Below are positions 49,116-59,430 of a DNA stretch of 64,000 nt, in pieces. Within the stretch, counting starts at the first letter, position 1. The number at the start of each line of letters is the position of its first letter. The notes beneath the pieces are model-generated. The model was not told the DNA's origin and ran no database searches. It saw only the letters and a list, made by a program, of their open reading frames with translations. Both the position numbers and the translations under genes were made by a program. Origin of the DNA: Crotalaria pallida (Eukaryota > Streptophyta > Magnoliopsida > Fabales > Fabaceae); assembly GCA_037953625.1 (NCBI GenBank), contig CM075655.1, positions 12,108,001-12,172,000 of the forward strand, given 5' to 3'.

Positions 49116-49646
49116 TCTCTTGGCTTGGAGCCAATTGTTGAGACAGCTGTCGTGCCCGCGTGGTAAAAGTCCTGTACTCCTGTTTGCTTCCGACTAGGAT
49201 GAGTGGATGACCGAGGAGATGTAGACGTGTGTGTCTTCCTCAGTGGTGAATTCCCCACATCATTGAGCGAACCGGAACGATAAGGCTTAAAAGATTAAGA
49301 TGTTTAAAAGAAAAGTATATTAAGATATCAAGTATTAGATAAGATTTATAAGACAAATATAAGAAAAGATTCTTGGAATAATTGATAAGTGAGTACGGAT
49401 TGATGAAAGAGTGGAAAAGAATTGTGTAAGTGTTATGAGAAGGATGTGGAAAATGCTATTACAAGAGAATGATTATATTGTGTGTTTATATAATGATATT
49501 GATGATTGTTGTTGTTTGTTTATGTTTATTGTTCTGCTTTAATATTTGCCTATTGTAATTCCACATAGTCGACATAGCTGTTTTGGGTAGCTCACTCTCT
49601 CCTGTATCTCTGCCTTGTATTGGAAAATTTTTAGTATGATCAATAG

Positions 49647-49913
49647 ATGGAAAATATAGCGAGGTTCCAACTTATTCGGGAGAACGGAGCATCTTCATTG
49701 AAAGGGAACAACATAACTACGATTGCTCGGGTCATAGTCTACATAGAGATGAAACGGCGAAGGGAAGAAATCATGGAGAGAATTTTGGCTCGTGAGAACG
49801 AGGAGGAGCAAACGCAAGATGACGCTATGGAAGAAATTCCTGAGGCAGCGAACGAGGACGACTCTACTGGTGGCTTGACCTGTCAAGATTCGGAGTTAGA
49901 TGGCGTATCTTAG
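49647..49913 (+). CDS. Small ORF inside the LTR, basic middle and acidic tail
   Basis: An 88-aa frame starting MENIARF. Residues 35-50 are Arg/Glu-rich (EMKRRREEIMERI, coiled-coil-like); the C-terminal third is strongly acidic (NEEEQTQDDAMEE, NEDDS). It lies in the sense strand, about 360 bases before the end of the LTR, just after a T-rich tract ending TTTTTAG that resembles a splice acceptor. Similar short frames with acidic tails lie at matching places in two other LTRs here (58640-59155 and 55301-55555, both minus). I do not recognise the product; it may be a chance frame. Confidence 0.35.
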   Translation: MENIARFQLIRENGASSLKGNNITTIARVIVYIEMKRRREEIMERILARENEEEQTQDDAMEEIPEAANEDDSTGGLTCQDSELDGVS

Positions 49914-50766
49914 TGTAGATGACTAGATGATAGGTAATTCCCTCAGAGCTTCGTATTCCATTGCAAGTTCTTGGTTACCATAGCCATATCATACTGTACC
50001 CCGGCTAAAGTTTGGTTTAGTACTGATGTTTTGAAATAAGTAAAAGGGTTGTGTATTTAAACAATGTTTTGTGAACAAGTTTCAAGGTGCGGTGTCTTGT
50101 GACATCTCGGTTTGGAACTTGAAAGTTTTTATGCAACGTGAGAACATGAGTTTTTAAATGTAACCATGTTGTGAAAGTTTAATGTTCTCAAGTTTAAAAA
50201 AAAAATGGCCGAAATTTTCACTATATTTAATTTAAGTCACGGTAGTTTTCAAGTTGCCGAATCGGGGTGTTACACACAACATTACGGTTTTCATGCATGA
50301 CTAAGATAAACCTTATATCTCAAGACTTATATTACTAGTTGATTATTTACATATTAGACCAATAACATTCTCAATATTTATATTTTGTTAACATTCAATC
50401 TATTTGGAACTTATAGTTATTATTCAATTATTATCCTAATTAAAAGGTAACTTCTTCCATACCTCAGCTTTGAACTCCTAATCATTGCTTCCTTGTTTCT
50501 TCAGTAGCTCCCGAGTTCCTTTTCAGGAATTCTTTAGCTTCTTACATCTTAATTGCTTGGTTATCAAGCTATGAAAGGTTGTATTTGTGTTTGGGGAAGT
50601 TTAGAGAGCATGAGACGTGATTTGGAGTTGGCATAGGGTGTTTGAGGGCTTATGATGCCCCAAAGTCATTGCCTAGGGGTATTTATAGGCTTAAGAATCG
50701 ACTTTGGGAGGAAATTGCTAGAGAATTTCCTTTAGCACCATTAGTTTTGTAGAAGATTTTGATAGG

Positions 50767-50985
50767 ATAACCGACTAGCTCATCCGTTAACTGGTTATCG
50801 AGTGCTTATTTGCCCAATTTTTCACTCTGATAATAGCTTATCTCAAATGGGTAACTGGTTAAAACCTCAATTTTACACTAATTTAACCTTTTATCACCAG
50901 TTATAACCAGTTACCTCAGCCCAATTTTCCTAGATTTCTCTAGATTAACCGGTTTGCTTGATTCGTTAATTGGTTATCACTGACA
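50767..50985. repeat. GTTAACTGGTTATC/AACCGGTT palindrome cluster, right part
   Basis: About seven imperfect copies of (GAT)AACCGGTTATC occur near 50767, 50786, 50839, 50858, 50898, 50908, 50945 and 50967. They lie about 140-360 bases from the minus-strand LTR start at 51122. Confidence 0.75.
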
Positions 50986-51122
50986 TTTTGGCGAAAAAAT
51001 CACTTTTCTATTGCTCTAATCATTTTTAATTACTTACTAATAATTATATAAACGTATAATTACACAAAAGAGTATTCAACATAAACAAATACATTTTTTT
51101 TTATAAAATTCATAGTGTTACA

Positions 51123-51977
51123 ATTCTCTCACACTTATATGAATTTTGTCCCCGAAATTTGACTTATTCAAAGTGGTAAGGGTAGAATGCTTTTAAAAAC
51201 AAAATCTTTTCCACAATAGATTATACTTTTTAACAAAGTACTTAATCATTTTGAAAATAGGGAGTAAGGACTCCCCCACTCATTGTTAAAACATCTCATT
51301 TCTTCAATAGTAAAACTTATTTTAGCAAAAGAATACTTACTGTTTGTCATACTTTTACTAATTTTTTATGGGATTTTCTTAGAGATTCTACGACCTTTGG
51401 TTCTTATTGGCTTCTCCCCCACTTATGGTTCAACTAGATCCTTATTTCACTTGCTTAACCTCCCTTTTGGATCATAGGGAAAGGTTCTCAACCAAAGTTG
51501 TTTTCTATTTCTTACGGTTTTCTCTAATGACTCTACTGTGCTCCACCGTTTTAGTTTTGTAACTTTTCCCTAGGTTTAATTCCTCAATTATACCCTGACC
51601 AAAGTTTTGATTTTATAAGGTCTTATCCAACTTTTTCAGCCCTTTATTTCCCGTGGTTCAATTTTCTCCATATAACAACTGACTTTGAAAATTCCTTAGT
51701 TGTTCCTATCCAATTTATACTCATCCTTTTTCATCTTCCTTTACTTTTCTTTCTTGATTTCCTTGGTCTCCAAATCCTAATCTTACATACTGAATGTTGG
51801 GTTGACAGGGTATTTCTATAAGGCATTTCTACGTCGGGTGTTTCTTAGTGCAACAGGTTCATTGGTATCCTAATCTTGAACAAGTTATGGTAACCCCTAT
51901 TTATGTCTTGGTTCTTGGTCTTTACAACTGTCTTCAAACCATGGAACTCTCAAAACCTATACCATTTCTGTCCTTAT
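51123..51977 (-). mobile_element. Internal 3' part of the Tekay/Del-like element
   Basis: Follows the polypurine-type junction at 51122. In minus orientation it should hold the end of pol or the non-coding tail, but I find only short broken frames and no domain I can name. It is interrupted at its right by the solo LTR at 51978. Confidence 0.4.
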
Positions 51978-52699
51978 TGTAACATCCTACGATTTTTACC
52001 CTTAAAACTCCGCTATTAAAAATATGAATTTGAAATTTCTTTTTAACTTAATAAAAATCACCCGTCAAACGGACAGAGTTTTGTTTGTTTTTAGGACTAT
52101 TCCAAAATTTAACCTGCGATAAATAATTTCACTTAAACATCAAGTAGCCAGCAGGGCTTCAGAATATGCATCTCTAATTCATAACAAGGCCCTATGGGCT
52201 CCAAATATATCAGAGTGCATAAAATAATCAAATATTCAGAGTTTTCAGCGGAAAATACTAAGTTTGAGTGTCATAATCAAAACATATAATTTTGTCAAAA
52301 CAAAACATCCTAAGCCTCATTTAAAATATGCATATTAAATTTACATCAAAATAATATAAGAGGCTTAGGTCCATATTATACTCTAAACCCATAACACCCT
52401 ACTCTCCCTGTAAGGGAAAGTACTCCTGCTCGGCCGAGGGCTGTGCCAACTCAATCTCCGTACCTGAAAAATGTAAGGGAGTGAGCTTTGCACATGAAAT
52501 AGAAAGCAGTTTCTAACTAGACATAACAATCCACTAGGTCAAACACAATTAGCAAATAAGCATATATTCACATATTTCACACCATACTCATTTCATTATT
52601 TCCATATTCGTTATTCATTCCAAATTTCCATTTTCATTATTCATTTCAACATCCATTTCCATTTCTTTCTATTCTTGTCACATAATTACTTTATTTCGG

Positions 52700-53440
52700 T
52701 ACATCACCTCAAAACAGAGGCCGATGTACAATTTCATTCAACACATTTATCACCTCAAAGCAAAGGCCCACATTCTTATCCTTATTTAAATTATGTGTCC
52801 CTCAGGTCAGAGGTCAACACTTCAATTTCTTAATTCACGGTGTGTCTCTCAGGTCAGAGGTCAACACACCAATACACATTTCATCCGGTGTCCCTCAGGT
52901 CAGAGGTCAACACCCAATACACATTTCATCCGGTGTCCCTCAGGTCAGAGGTCAACACCCAATCACTTCATTTCATTATGTGTTCCTCAGGTCAGAGGTC
53001 AACACTCATTTCCTTTATTTCATTTGGTGTCCCTCAGGTCAGAGGTCAACACCCAAAACATTTCATTTCATCTTGTGTCCCTCAAGTCAGAGGTCAACAC
53101 TTCAATTTCTTTAATTCATTTTGTGCCCCTCATAACAGAGGTCAGCCATCTCATCACTTTCCATTGATCATCACCTCAAAACAGAGGCCAACACACTTAT
53201 CACATTTTCATTTCACAATACCTCACATCAAAGGCCAAATCATACTTTCATCACTTTACACAAACAACTTAGCACATACAATCACAAATACACCTACACA
53301 CATTTCCCATTCATTTCTTTATCCATACTCATTCCCTATATCAATTATTAATCTTTCCATTAATCGTCGCCTCAAATCAGAGGCCAACGCATATACCACA
53401 TTCTCAATGTTCGGCGCCTCATTTCAGAGGCCAAGAATTA
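52700..53440. repeat. Array of about 14 CCTC-N6-GAGG hairpin repeats
   Basis: Units lie near 52709, 52754, 52800, 52846, 52897, 52936, 52986, 53032, 53080, 53126, 53173, 53220, 53371 and 53416. The best are CCCTCAGGTCAGAGGTCAAC; the outer ones have other loops (AAAACA, AAATCA, ATTTCA, ATAACA) but keep CCTC and GAGG. Spacing is mostly 40-50 bases with varied spacers. Three overlapping open frames here are translations of the array. Confidence 0.9.
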
Positions 53441-54316
53441 TTCACTTTCTTGTTCAATCAATTTTAACACATTTAAATACAACAACACACATTCAACAAC
53501 TAATTATTCATGTAATTATCTTATTCATTTCCTTTCTCAGTTATCACAATCATACCAAATAGTATTCTCTTTCATAGTCCAACATTTATATTACACTTTA
53601 TTTCAAATTACATATTTCACCTTCTCACATATTTGCTTTATCACCACATAATAGAATCACCTTTTACTTTTTATTTACACAAAATCATTTTACTTCCATT
53701 TCCTATATTCACAAGTTCAATTTCATAAGCCATGTCCTTTGTTCACAATTGATAATACCTAACATGTATACTCATTTAGAATTTAGGTGCAAATACGCAT
53801 ATTCATCACATATAATCGTTTCCATTCCATTTTCTTTCTATATCAATTTACTCCATAATACCTACATATATTTGCAACATCAATCATTTATCATTTTATA
53901 CAAAACTTGACAATTAAAATCAATTATCATAGAAATCATTTACGGCCACTTCACTATCATGTTACCGAAATCCCCTCATACTTCATTATAATCATTATCC
54001 AAGTTTCATTTATTAAATAATTCAATTTCATATTATTGGGTTTCCTTTTTCCTAGTCTTTACATTCAATTTCATACATATTTATTTAGTAGGATTTTATA
54101 TTCAATAACCTAGAGTTTATAATCTAATTTTCTCCCCTAACACATAACCCTAACAAATCATTATATACTAATTAGAACCAACTCCCTAGAACAAGGCAAT
54201 GCTCACAATATCCACCCCCTTACCTCAAACACTTAAGGGTAAGGAGATTTTGCTTGCTCTACACTTAAGGGAAAGAACGTGTGTTTTGCCTTTATTTTTT
54301 TCATCAGCAACAACAT

Positions 54317-54391
54317 TTAATCGATTAATAATCGATTAAATTTTTTCCCTCAGCAGACCTTAATCGATTAAATTTCAGTTTAATCGATTAA
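54317..54391. repeat. Cluster of TTAATCGATTAA palindromes
   Basis: Four copies at 54317-54328, 54329-54338 (10-bp core), 54360-54371 and 54380-54391, about 300-360 bases from the 5' end of the solo LTR. Confidence 0.92.
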
Positions 54392-55300
54392 GTTGCACAA
54401 TTTTGCAGCATCCAGACTTTGGAAGGCCATAACTTCTTCGTTACCCGTTGGATCTTCCTCAAATTTTAAAGAAAGCTTCCCTACATACCAATCTTCACAT
54501 CCAACGGTTGAATTTGTGTTTAGAGTTGTAAATCTTTTATTTTGAATTTCCTAAGGTTCTATGTTTTTAACCCTAGTTCTACATGTATTTTTTGCTAGAT
54601 TCTAACTTGTATCTCCATTTCTTCTACCCTAAGACCATCCCAACATAGATTATACTTGGAATTAAATTTGGGATGTTACACTTATCATGGGTTTCCTTAA
54701 AATGTTCTATTAGTCACCAATTTATTTTCCTAGTTGTGGGTTTACTTAGTTGATATTTGTAACGACCCGATTTCGCATTTCCAACACAACACTTATTATT
54801 AACGTAATTGTTAAAAATGATGGTAATTTTTTTTAAACACAAGTTGATTGCGTTGAATTCCCTTATATTCCAAAAATTTACATTTGTCTACTTATTTCAA
54901 AAGCATTCATTTTAGAGTGACCCACTTTTTAAAAAATATCTAACTGTTGTTTATGCAAAAATTGAATCATTACTTGTACATACATTAACACTTCACATTA
55001 TTTCGATAAACTCATTTATCCTTATATTTAAAAAGTGTTCAACTACTATGACTATTAAATATGTACCAACAACATAGGATCATACCATAAGTTTGACATA
55101 AAGTAAGTCCAAAGTTCACCAGGGTTATAAGTTCCAAAGCAAGTACGAAGTTCAAGTCCTTAAAACATAACATATTACCAAAGAAAGAAAACAAAGAAAA
55201 CAAGGTTACATAATTCCATCAAAAGCTAAGGCATCCTCGATATAAGACTCGACCCTAAAACTACTTGGGGATAACACAACTGACACATAACAAGACATAT

Positions 55301-55555
55301 TCAATCTTCATCAACATCAGTGGCAGGATCCATCTCCGCATCATTACCCGACTCAGCGTCGGCATCATACCCCTCATCATGCTCCACATTCTCGACCGAC
55401 TCCTCCATAGGATCTACTTCTACCTCCGGATCCACCACATTTGGTTCAGGTTCCACCACCGCCAATGGCACAAGCTCTTGTGCAAATTCAAAGTGGTCAC
55501 GTGGTCCACCAGCCATGTAGTCACGAAGAATGACATATCCCACCAATACGTCCAT
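55301..55555 (-). CDS. Small acidic-tailed ORF inside the LTR
   Basis: From the ATG at 55555 the frame runs 84 codons starting MDVLVGYVIL and ending in an acidic tail (DPEVEVDPMEES, ESGNDAEMD, DVDED). The same frame is open upstream to about 55690 without an ATG (GWTWRGNTRLEITD), so a spliced start is conceivable. It lies 550-800 bases from the LTR 3' end. Compare 49647-49913 and 58640-59155. Function unknown; possibly chance. Confidence 0.35.
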   Translation of the reverse strand: MDVLVGYVILRDYMAGGPRDHFEFAQELVPLAVVEPEPNVVDPEVEVDPMEESVENVEHDEGYDADAESGNDAEMDPATDVDED

Positions 55556-56239
55556 AGCTGCTCCCTTCAAAAATTGCCTCGGGTCTGTAATCTCAAGTCG
55601 AGTATTGCCCCTCCATGTCCATCCTTCAGGTGTGGCTTCCCATGCTCCCCCTGCAGGGGCCGTATGGTGATCTCCACTCTGTATGTCATCTGCTCATTGC
55701 CACTACACATCCACAAACAAGAACAACGATGCAGGAGAGAGTAAGCAAATCCGAACGTAATAACGTTGACGGCGTGGTCTCACAATAGACCAATTATTAA
55801 GACAGGATAACAACAACAATTACATAAGCACATAAATCATATGTCATACTTTCGTCATGGTATCATGTAACATCCCTAATTTTAATCCAAGCCTAATTAG
55901 TGATTTAATAGATTATTAATGTAGGGAATGGAATGGATTAATTGCTTAATGAATTTTGTAAGCAAGGCGACTAGTAATTATGAGTTCTAGGGGTTGTGTA
56001 GGAGGCAATAGTGGCTTCGAACAAAATTACATAGGCGAAATCGGGGGTTAAATCGGCGTTTTAGATGTTGGAAATCGACCGAAAAGAGAAAATTAGAAAT
56101 TTATTATAGGATGCTAAGAAAATAAATTCCACCGTTGGATATGAAGTTTAAGGGGTTAAGAAGCTTGTCTAAAAATTTGGACCCGATCCGACGGTTAACG
56201 AAAACGTTATGGCGAATCGAAGATTGAAAACCCTGTGTC

Positions 56240-56480
56240 ACGCCCAGGCGCACCAGCCATGCGCCCAGGCGGATGCACTGTTCATTGGTGCACCAGCCAG
56301 CGAAAAACCCGCCCAGGCGAGGCCCCAATTCGCCCAGGCGCGGGCGGAAACGCACCAGTTGCACCAGATCTCGCGTTTTGGCGCGCCAAACCCCTACCTG
56401 ACCACACCAGCCTCCCACGTCGCGCACCAGCAGCACCAGCTGGTGCCAGAACTCTCCCAAGCGAGTGATGGGCTCACCCA
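56240..56480. repeat. Cluster of CGCCCAGGCG and CACCAGCTGGTG motifs
   Basis: CGCCCAGGCG or its near forms occur at about 56242, 56265, 56311 and 56331, mixed with GCACCAG words and a perfect CACCAGCTGGTG near 56432, then CCAAGCGAG twice. The stretch is GC-rich within an AT-rich LTR. Open frames here on both strands reflect the composition. Confidence 0.8.
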
Positions 56481-57743
56481 AGCGAGCGTGATCAGCAGCA
56501 CCAGATCTGGTGCGTTGGATCAAAACTTGGGGCCAAAGTTTTGGTTGATGGCCACACGATTTGGTGGCAGCTTCCAAGGCCAAAAATAAGACTTCATGGG
56601 CACCATATTCCTTCATACTCCATCATCAACATCATCCCTTCCTCCATCATCTTCTTCCCATCCTCCCTCATGCACCATGAGCACAAATCACCACCAACCA
56701 CCAAGCATCCAAAATCAAGCCACCACATCAACCAAGGGCATCATCCATCCTTTAAACACCCAAAATCAAGCTATAACATCATCACTTTCATCATTTCCAC
56801 CATGAACCATGCAAAGATCAAACCAACAAAAATCCTCCTCTCCTTCCCCCAAATTCATGAACCCCATTTCCTCCACCAAGAAGGCCACCTCTTAATCATC
56901 AACAAAGTACCAAGAACCAAGCACCCAATACCATTATCATTATCCCCACCTAAGATCAAGCAAGGTCTAAGATTTCTCATCATAGGAGCTCACTCATTAT
57001 GGGCATGGATTTTTGGTAGGGTCTAGGGATTCAAGAAGCTAAGGATGGGGAACCCAAGTACCAAGGAGCCAAGACTTAGGATTAATGCTTGTGATGCAAC
57101 ACCACCCAGTTGGAAGGTAAGAGGGGTTTGCGTTACCTTTCCTAAGGATATAGATTCTAGGTTGTTGTAATGATGACTAGGGGTAGATAATTAATTAAGA
57201 GAATAAACCTTAGGATATTTAAAGTGCATGAAACGAACCTTAGGGGTGATTAGTATGTTAATGGTTAATTTATATTAATCAAATGATTTTTGTTAAATTC
57301 TCTTTTGTTAATATTAAAGTAGGAAGTGAAGAACCCTAGGGAGTGGACTAAATTTTATAGTACTCTGAGACATACCTGAGTATGTCGACTGTTTTGTTTA
57401 TCATCCGTTGATTGTTACTTGTTATTGATGTATTATTGTATCGTGCTTGTTTTGGATGACTCGTAAGGCAAAGAATGGAAAAAAAATTATGATTGAATAA
57501 ATGAAGAATGGACTAAGGATAAATAGCTTGGTAAAAGGGGGAATGACGTTTATTAGTAAGTGAATCATAAGTTAGAAAATGGTGATTGAGTGACAAGGAA
57601 CCTTGATGGGTGTTGTGCTTGATTTAATGCGTTATGAGAAAATGTGACAAAATTGGTTGTATGATGATATGTGATATTGAAATGATGTATGTGCTTGAAC
57701 ATTCATGAGATGTGATGTGGTTGTGATCCAAGATTGAAATGAA

Positions 57744-57916
57744 ACATACCCGGGCGCAGTAAGTCGTGATCGCACGATGGTGCGAACACAGTAGGTCGTG
57801 ACCAGGGGAGAGTGAAACATACCCGGACGCAGTAAGACGTGAGTGCACAGGAGTGCAGACGCAGTAGGCCGCGACCAGGGACAGATGGAAATGAATTATA
57901 CCTGGGCGCAGTAAGT
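57744..57916. repeat. Hairpin repeat array, left part
   Basis: Two units of about 75 bp and the first 17 bases of a third, each starting ACC(C/T)GG(G/A)CGCAGTAAG. The array is cut inside the third unit by the nested LTR and resumes at 61487. Units come in two forms with different hairpin stems. Confidence 0.92.
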
Positions 57917-58639
57917 TGTGACACCCTTCCGAATTACCCAAATATAATATAGTATTTAAGCTATTATATTGGATAATATATGGACTTGTGAGTGTTAAGA
58001 AAATAACTGAAATAAAATTTTCTTTTAAAGCGGGTGCACAAATCGTCATTTGGAATTCTTGGAGAATAAGCTCTAAACCATTTCAAAACATTTGTATCGA
58101 GTTCGGCGATCTCTAAAACCTTTTCACAAATAATGTAACATTCGCTCTTTGGAAACATCTTTGTATCATACAAGTAAGTAAAGTTACCCATGCTTTGTTC
58201 GATAAGACTGATACCATCAAATAATATTTATAGCCGAGCTCTTAAATAGATTAAATCAGAGTAAGCGGAAATTATTGGACTATGCAACTGATAGTAATAT
58301 AAACATAGGTTTTATATATATAATAAGAGTCATAATACATAGTCCCATCATGATAGTCTCCAAGACCCAGAAGTACAAGTCCATAAAGACAGATCTACAT
58401 CACAGTGTAACTACAGCCCTAGAGTATTCCAAAAGTATATCTACAATATATATACATAACCAAAATACAACTCCAGGGGTAATCACGTAGATCTGGCAGC
58501 ATCAAATGTGGTAGTAGTAGTAGCGGTCTCCAAAAACACAAGTAGTAGCATCATCATCATCACAGCAGCAGCAAAGTATCCTCCACAGCCTCCACAACAT
58601 TGGATCCTCTGATCCTCATCATATACCCTATACACATAC

Positions 58640-59155
58640 CTAGGGATCATCGTCCCTCCAATCACTCCCAGTAGAATGCACGACAGGCTCGCTCTCACTC
58701 TCGTCCTCCACCGGATCCTCCTCGATCTCATCCGAGGGAGAGTGTTCCCTACCACCGGGGACCGGGTCAGGTGATGGTGAAACCCTGACTGGGCTCCTCG
58801 GATCAGAAGGGGGAGTCTCCTCGCGGACGACTCTCAAGGTAAAAGGGTGAGAGCGGGTAGGTCGAAAACGAAAACTATGATAAGAGCGAGCTGGTCGCGT
58901 GGGAGGTGGTCCATGGTAAGTGTAAAACGGGGGTACATGCATAGTGTATATGATGGGAATCCTAAATCTACGAGGACGGAATCGGATCAACGGGTTCGGG
59001 TGGTAGAAGGTAACCTCTACCTCTCCCTCGAACACCGCACGATGGTCCTCATAGATCCATGTGCCACTAGGAAGTGGCCAGATCTCGATGCAAGCAATGT
59101 AACGAGACATCACGTACAAGGGCATAGGGGTAAGCAATTCTATACACATAATCAA
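58640..59155 (-). CDS. 171-aa sense ORF in the LTR with acidic tail
   Basis: The longest non-repetitive frame in the retrotransposon region outside the Copia element. It starts MIMCIELL with a second ATG seven codons on. The middle is Pro/Arg/Tyr-rich (FRPRRFRIP, YHGPPPTRPARSYHSF), the C-terminal 60 residues Ser/Pro/Glu/Asp-rich (SPSDEIEEDPVEDESESE). It has no membrane segment or known motif. It lies 0.7-1.2 kb from the LTR 3' end, like the smaller frames at 49647 and 55301. I do not recognise it. Codon-level conservation in other copies would decide whether it is real. Confidence 0.4.
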   Translation of the reverse strand: MIMCIELLTPMPLYVMSRYIACIEIWPLPSGTWIYEDHRAVFEGEVEVTFYHPNPLIRFRPRRFRIPIIYTMHVPPFYTYHGPPPTRPARSYHSFRFRPTRSHPFTLRVVREETPPSDPRSPVRVSPSPDPVPGGREHSPSDEIEEDPVEDESESEPVVHSTGSDWRDDDP

Positions 59156-59368
59156 CAGAGAATAAATTGTGCAATATGAGTATGTAAATATGCATCAATT
59201 AACAACAATCACATATAACACTTAGCAGTTAATTAATGCACATAGGATGCTCACACTTATTTCATTTATCACAATTAATTTTAATGAGTGGCATGATGCA
59301 TGACTTTAGCTCTCAAGCCTATCTTCATCATACTATGTCACTCTCTGACGTCCATCCCTGACAACCCA

Positions 59369-59430
59369 GCACTCAACAGTGCGTTGTATTCCTAGGTATA
59401 CAACAATTCGTACATTCACCTAGAATGTAC
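59369..59430. repeat. Three adjacent perfect hairpins
   Basis: GCACT/AGTGC (59369-59382, loop 4), GTTGTAT/ATACAAC (59383-59404, loop 8) and GTACATTC/GAATGTAC (59410-59430, loop 5) follow one another almost without gaps. CCGT...ACGG pairs occur just to the right near 59468-59485. Confidence 0.85.

Larger units (their letters stand above)
44252..50274 (+). mobile_element. 6.0-kb solo LTR, Tekay/Del-like
   Basis: Begins TGTAACACCCCG, ends CGGGGTGTTACA, with CACAA duplicated at 44247-44251 and 50275-50279. No pol motif occurs inside, so despite its size it behaves as one solo LTR. Other marks: GT-rich microsatellite at 44860-44930; the TATAAATG word at 45199 followed by a CT/GA-rich leader-like tract; repeated ATGATCTA.G.TTGATTT text at 45770-46060; tandem repeats at 48310-48500; hairpins at 49011-49115; a sense ORF at 49647. 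The orientation is inferred from the position of these parts. A nested element without pol is an alternative. Confidence 0.75.
43561..51122 (-). mobile_element. 3' LTR of a Tekay/Del-like element, interrupted
   Basis: At 51122 the plus sequence GTGTTACA meets ATTCTCTCACAC, then a TTTTGTCCCCGAAATTT phrase. On the minus strand this is AAATTTCGGGGACAAAA, a GAGAGAAT tract and TGTAACAC, the usual join of Tekay internal DNA to the 3' LTR. The LTR extends left, is split at 44251/50275 by a solo LTR, and continues; its left end is not located. AACCGGTT-like palindromes occur on both sides of the split (43572-43665, 50767-50985). Confidence 0.5.
51978..54680 (-). mobile_element. 2.7-kb solo LTR, Tekay/Del-like
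   Basis: Begins TGTAACATCC, ends GGATGTTACA, with CTTAT at 51973-51977 and 54681-54685. Its left end resembles the left end of the LTR at 16037 and the complement of the end at 62582, so all three are related; the 5' end is at the right. Inside: a repeat tract at 52700-53440 and ATCGATTA palindromes at 54317-54391. Confidence 0.87.

Noticed and set aside
52700..53440. CRISPR-like array
   Set aside because: Regular repeats with varied spacers look similar, but the repeats are short and diverged, the spacers are AT-rich LTR text, and this is plant nuclear DNA inside a TSD-bounded solo LTR.
52793..53562. Three overlapping ORFs of 90-240 aa
   Set aside because: All three frames are open because the hairpin repeat array lacks stops; the repeated CPSGQRST/PQVRGQH-type words are the repeat unit.
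56104..56616. 170-aa minus-strand ORF and plus-strand frames opposite
   Set aside because: The GC-rich CACCAG/CGCCCAGGCG cluster keeps several frames open at once; no conserved motif.
57624..58049. 141-aa minus-strand ORF, and similar frames at 61444-61813
   Set aside because: They translate the CGCAGTAAGTCGTGA repeat array and cross the boundary of the nested LTR.
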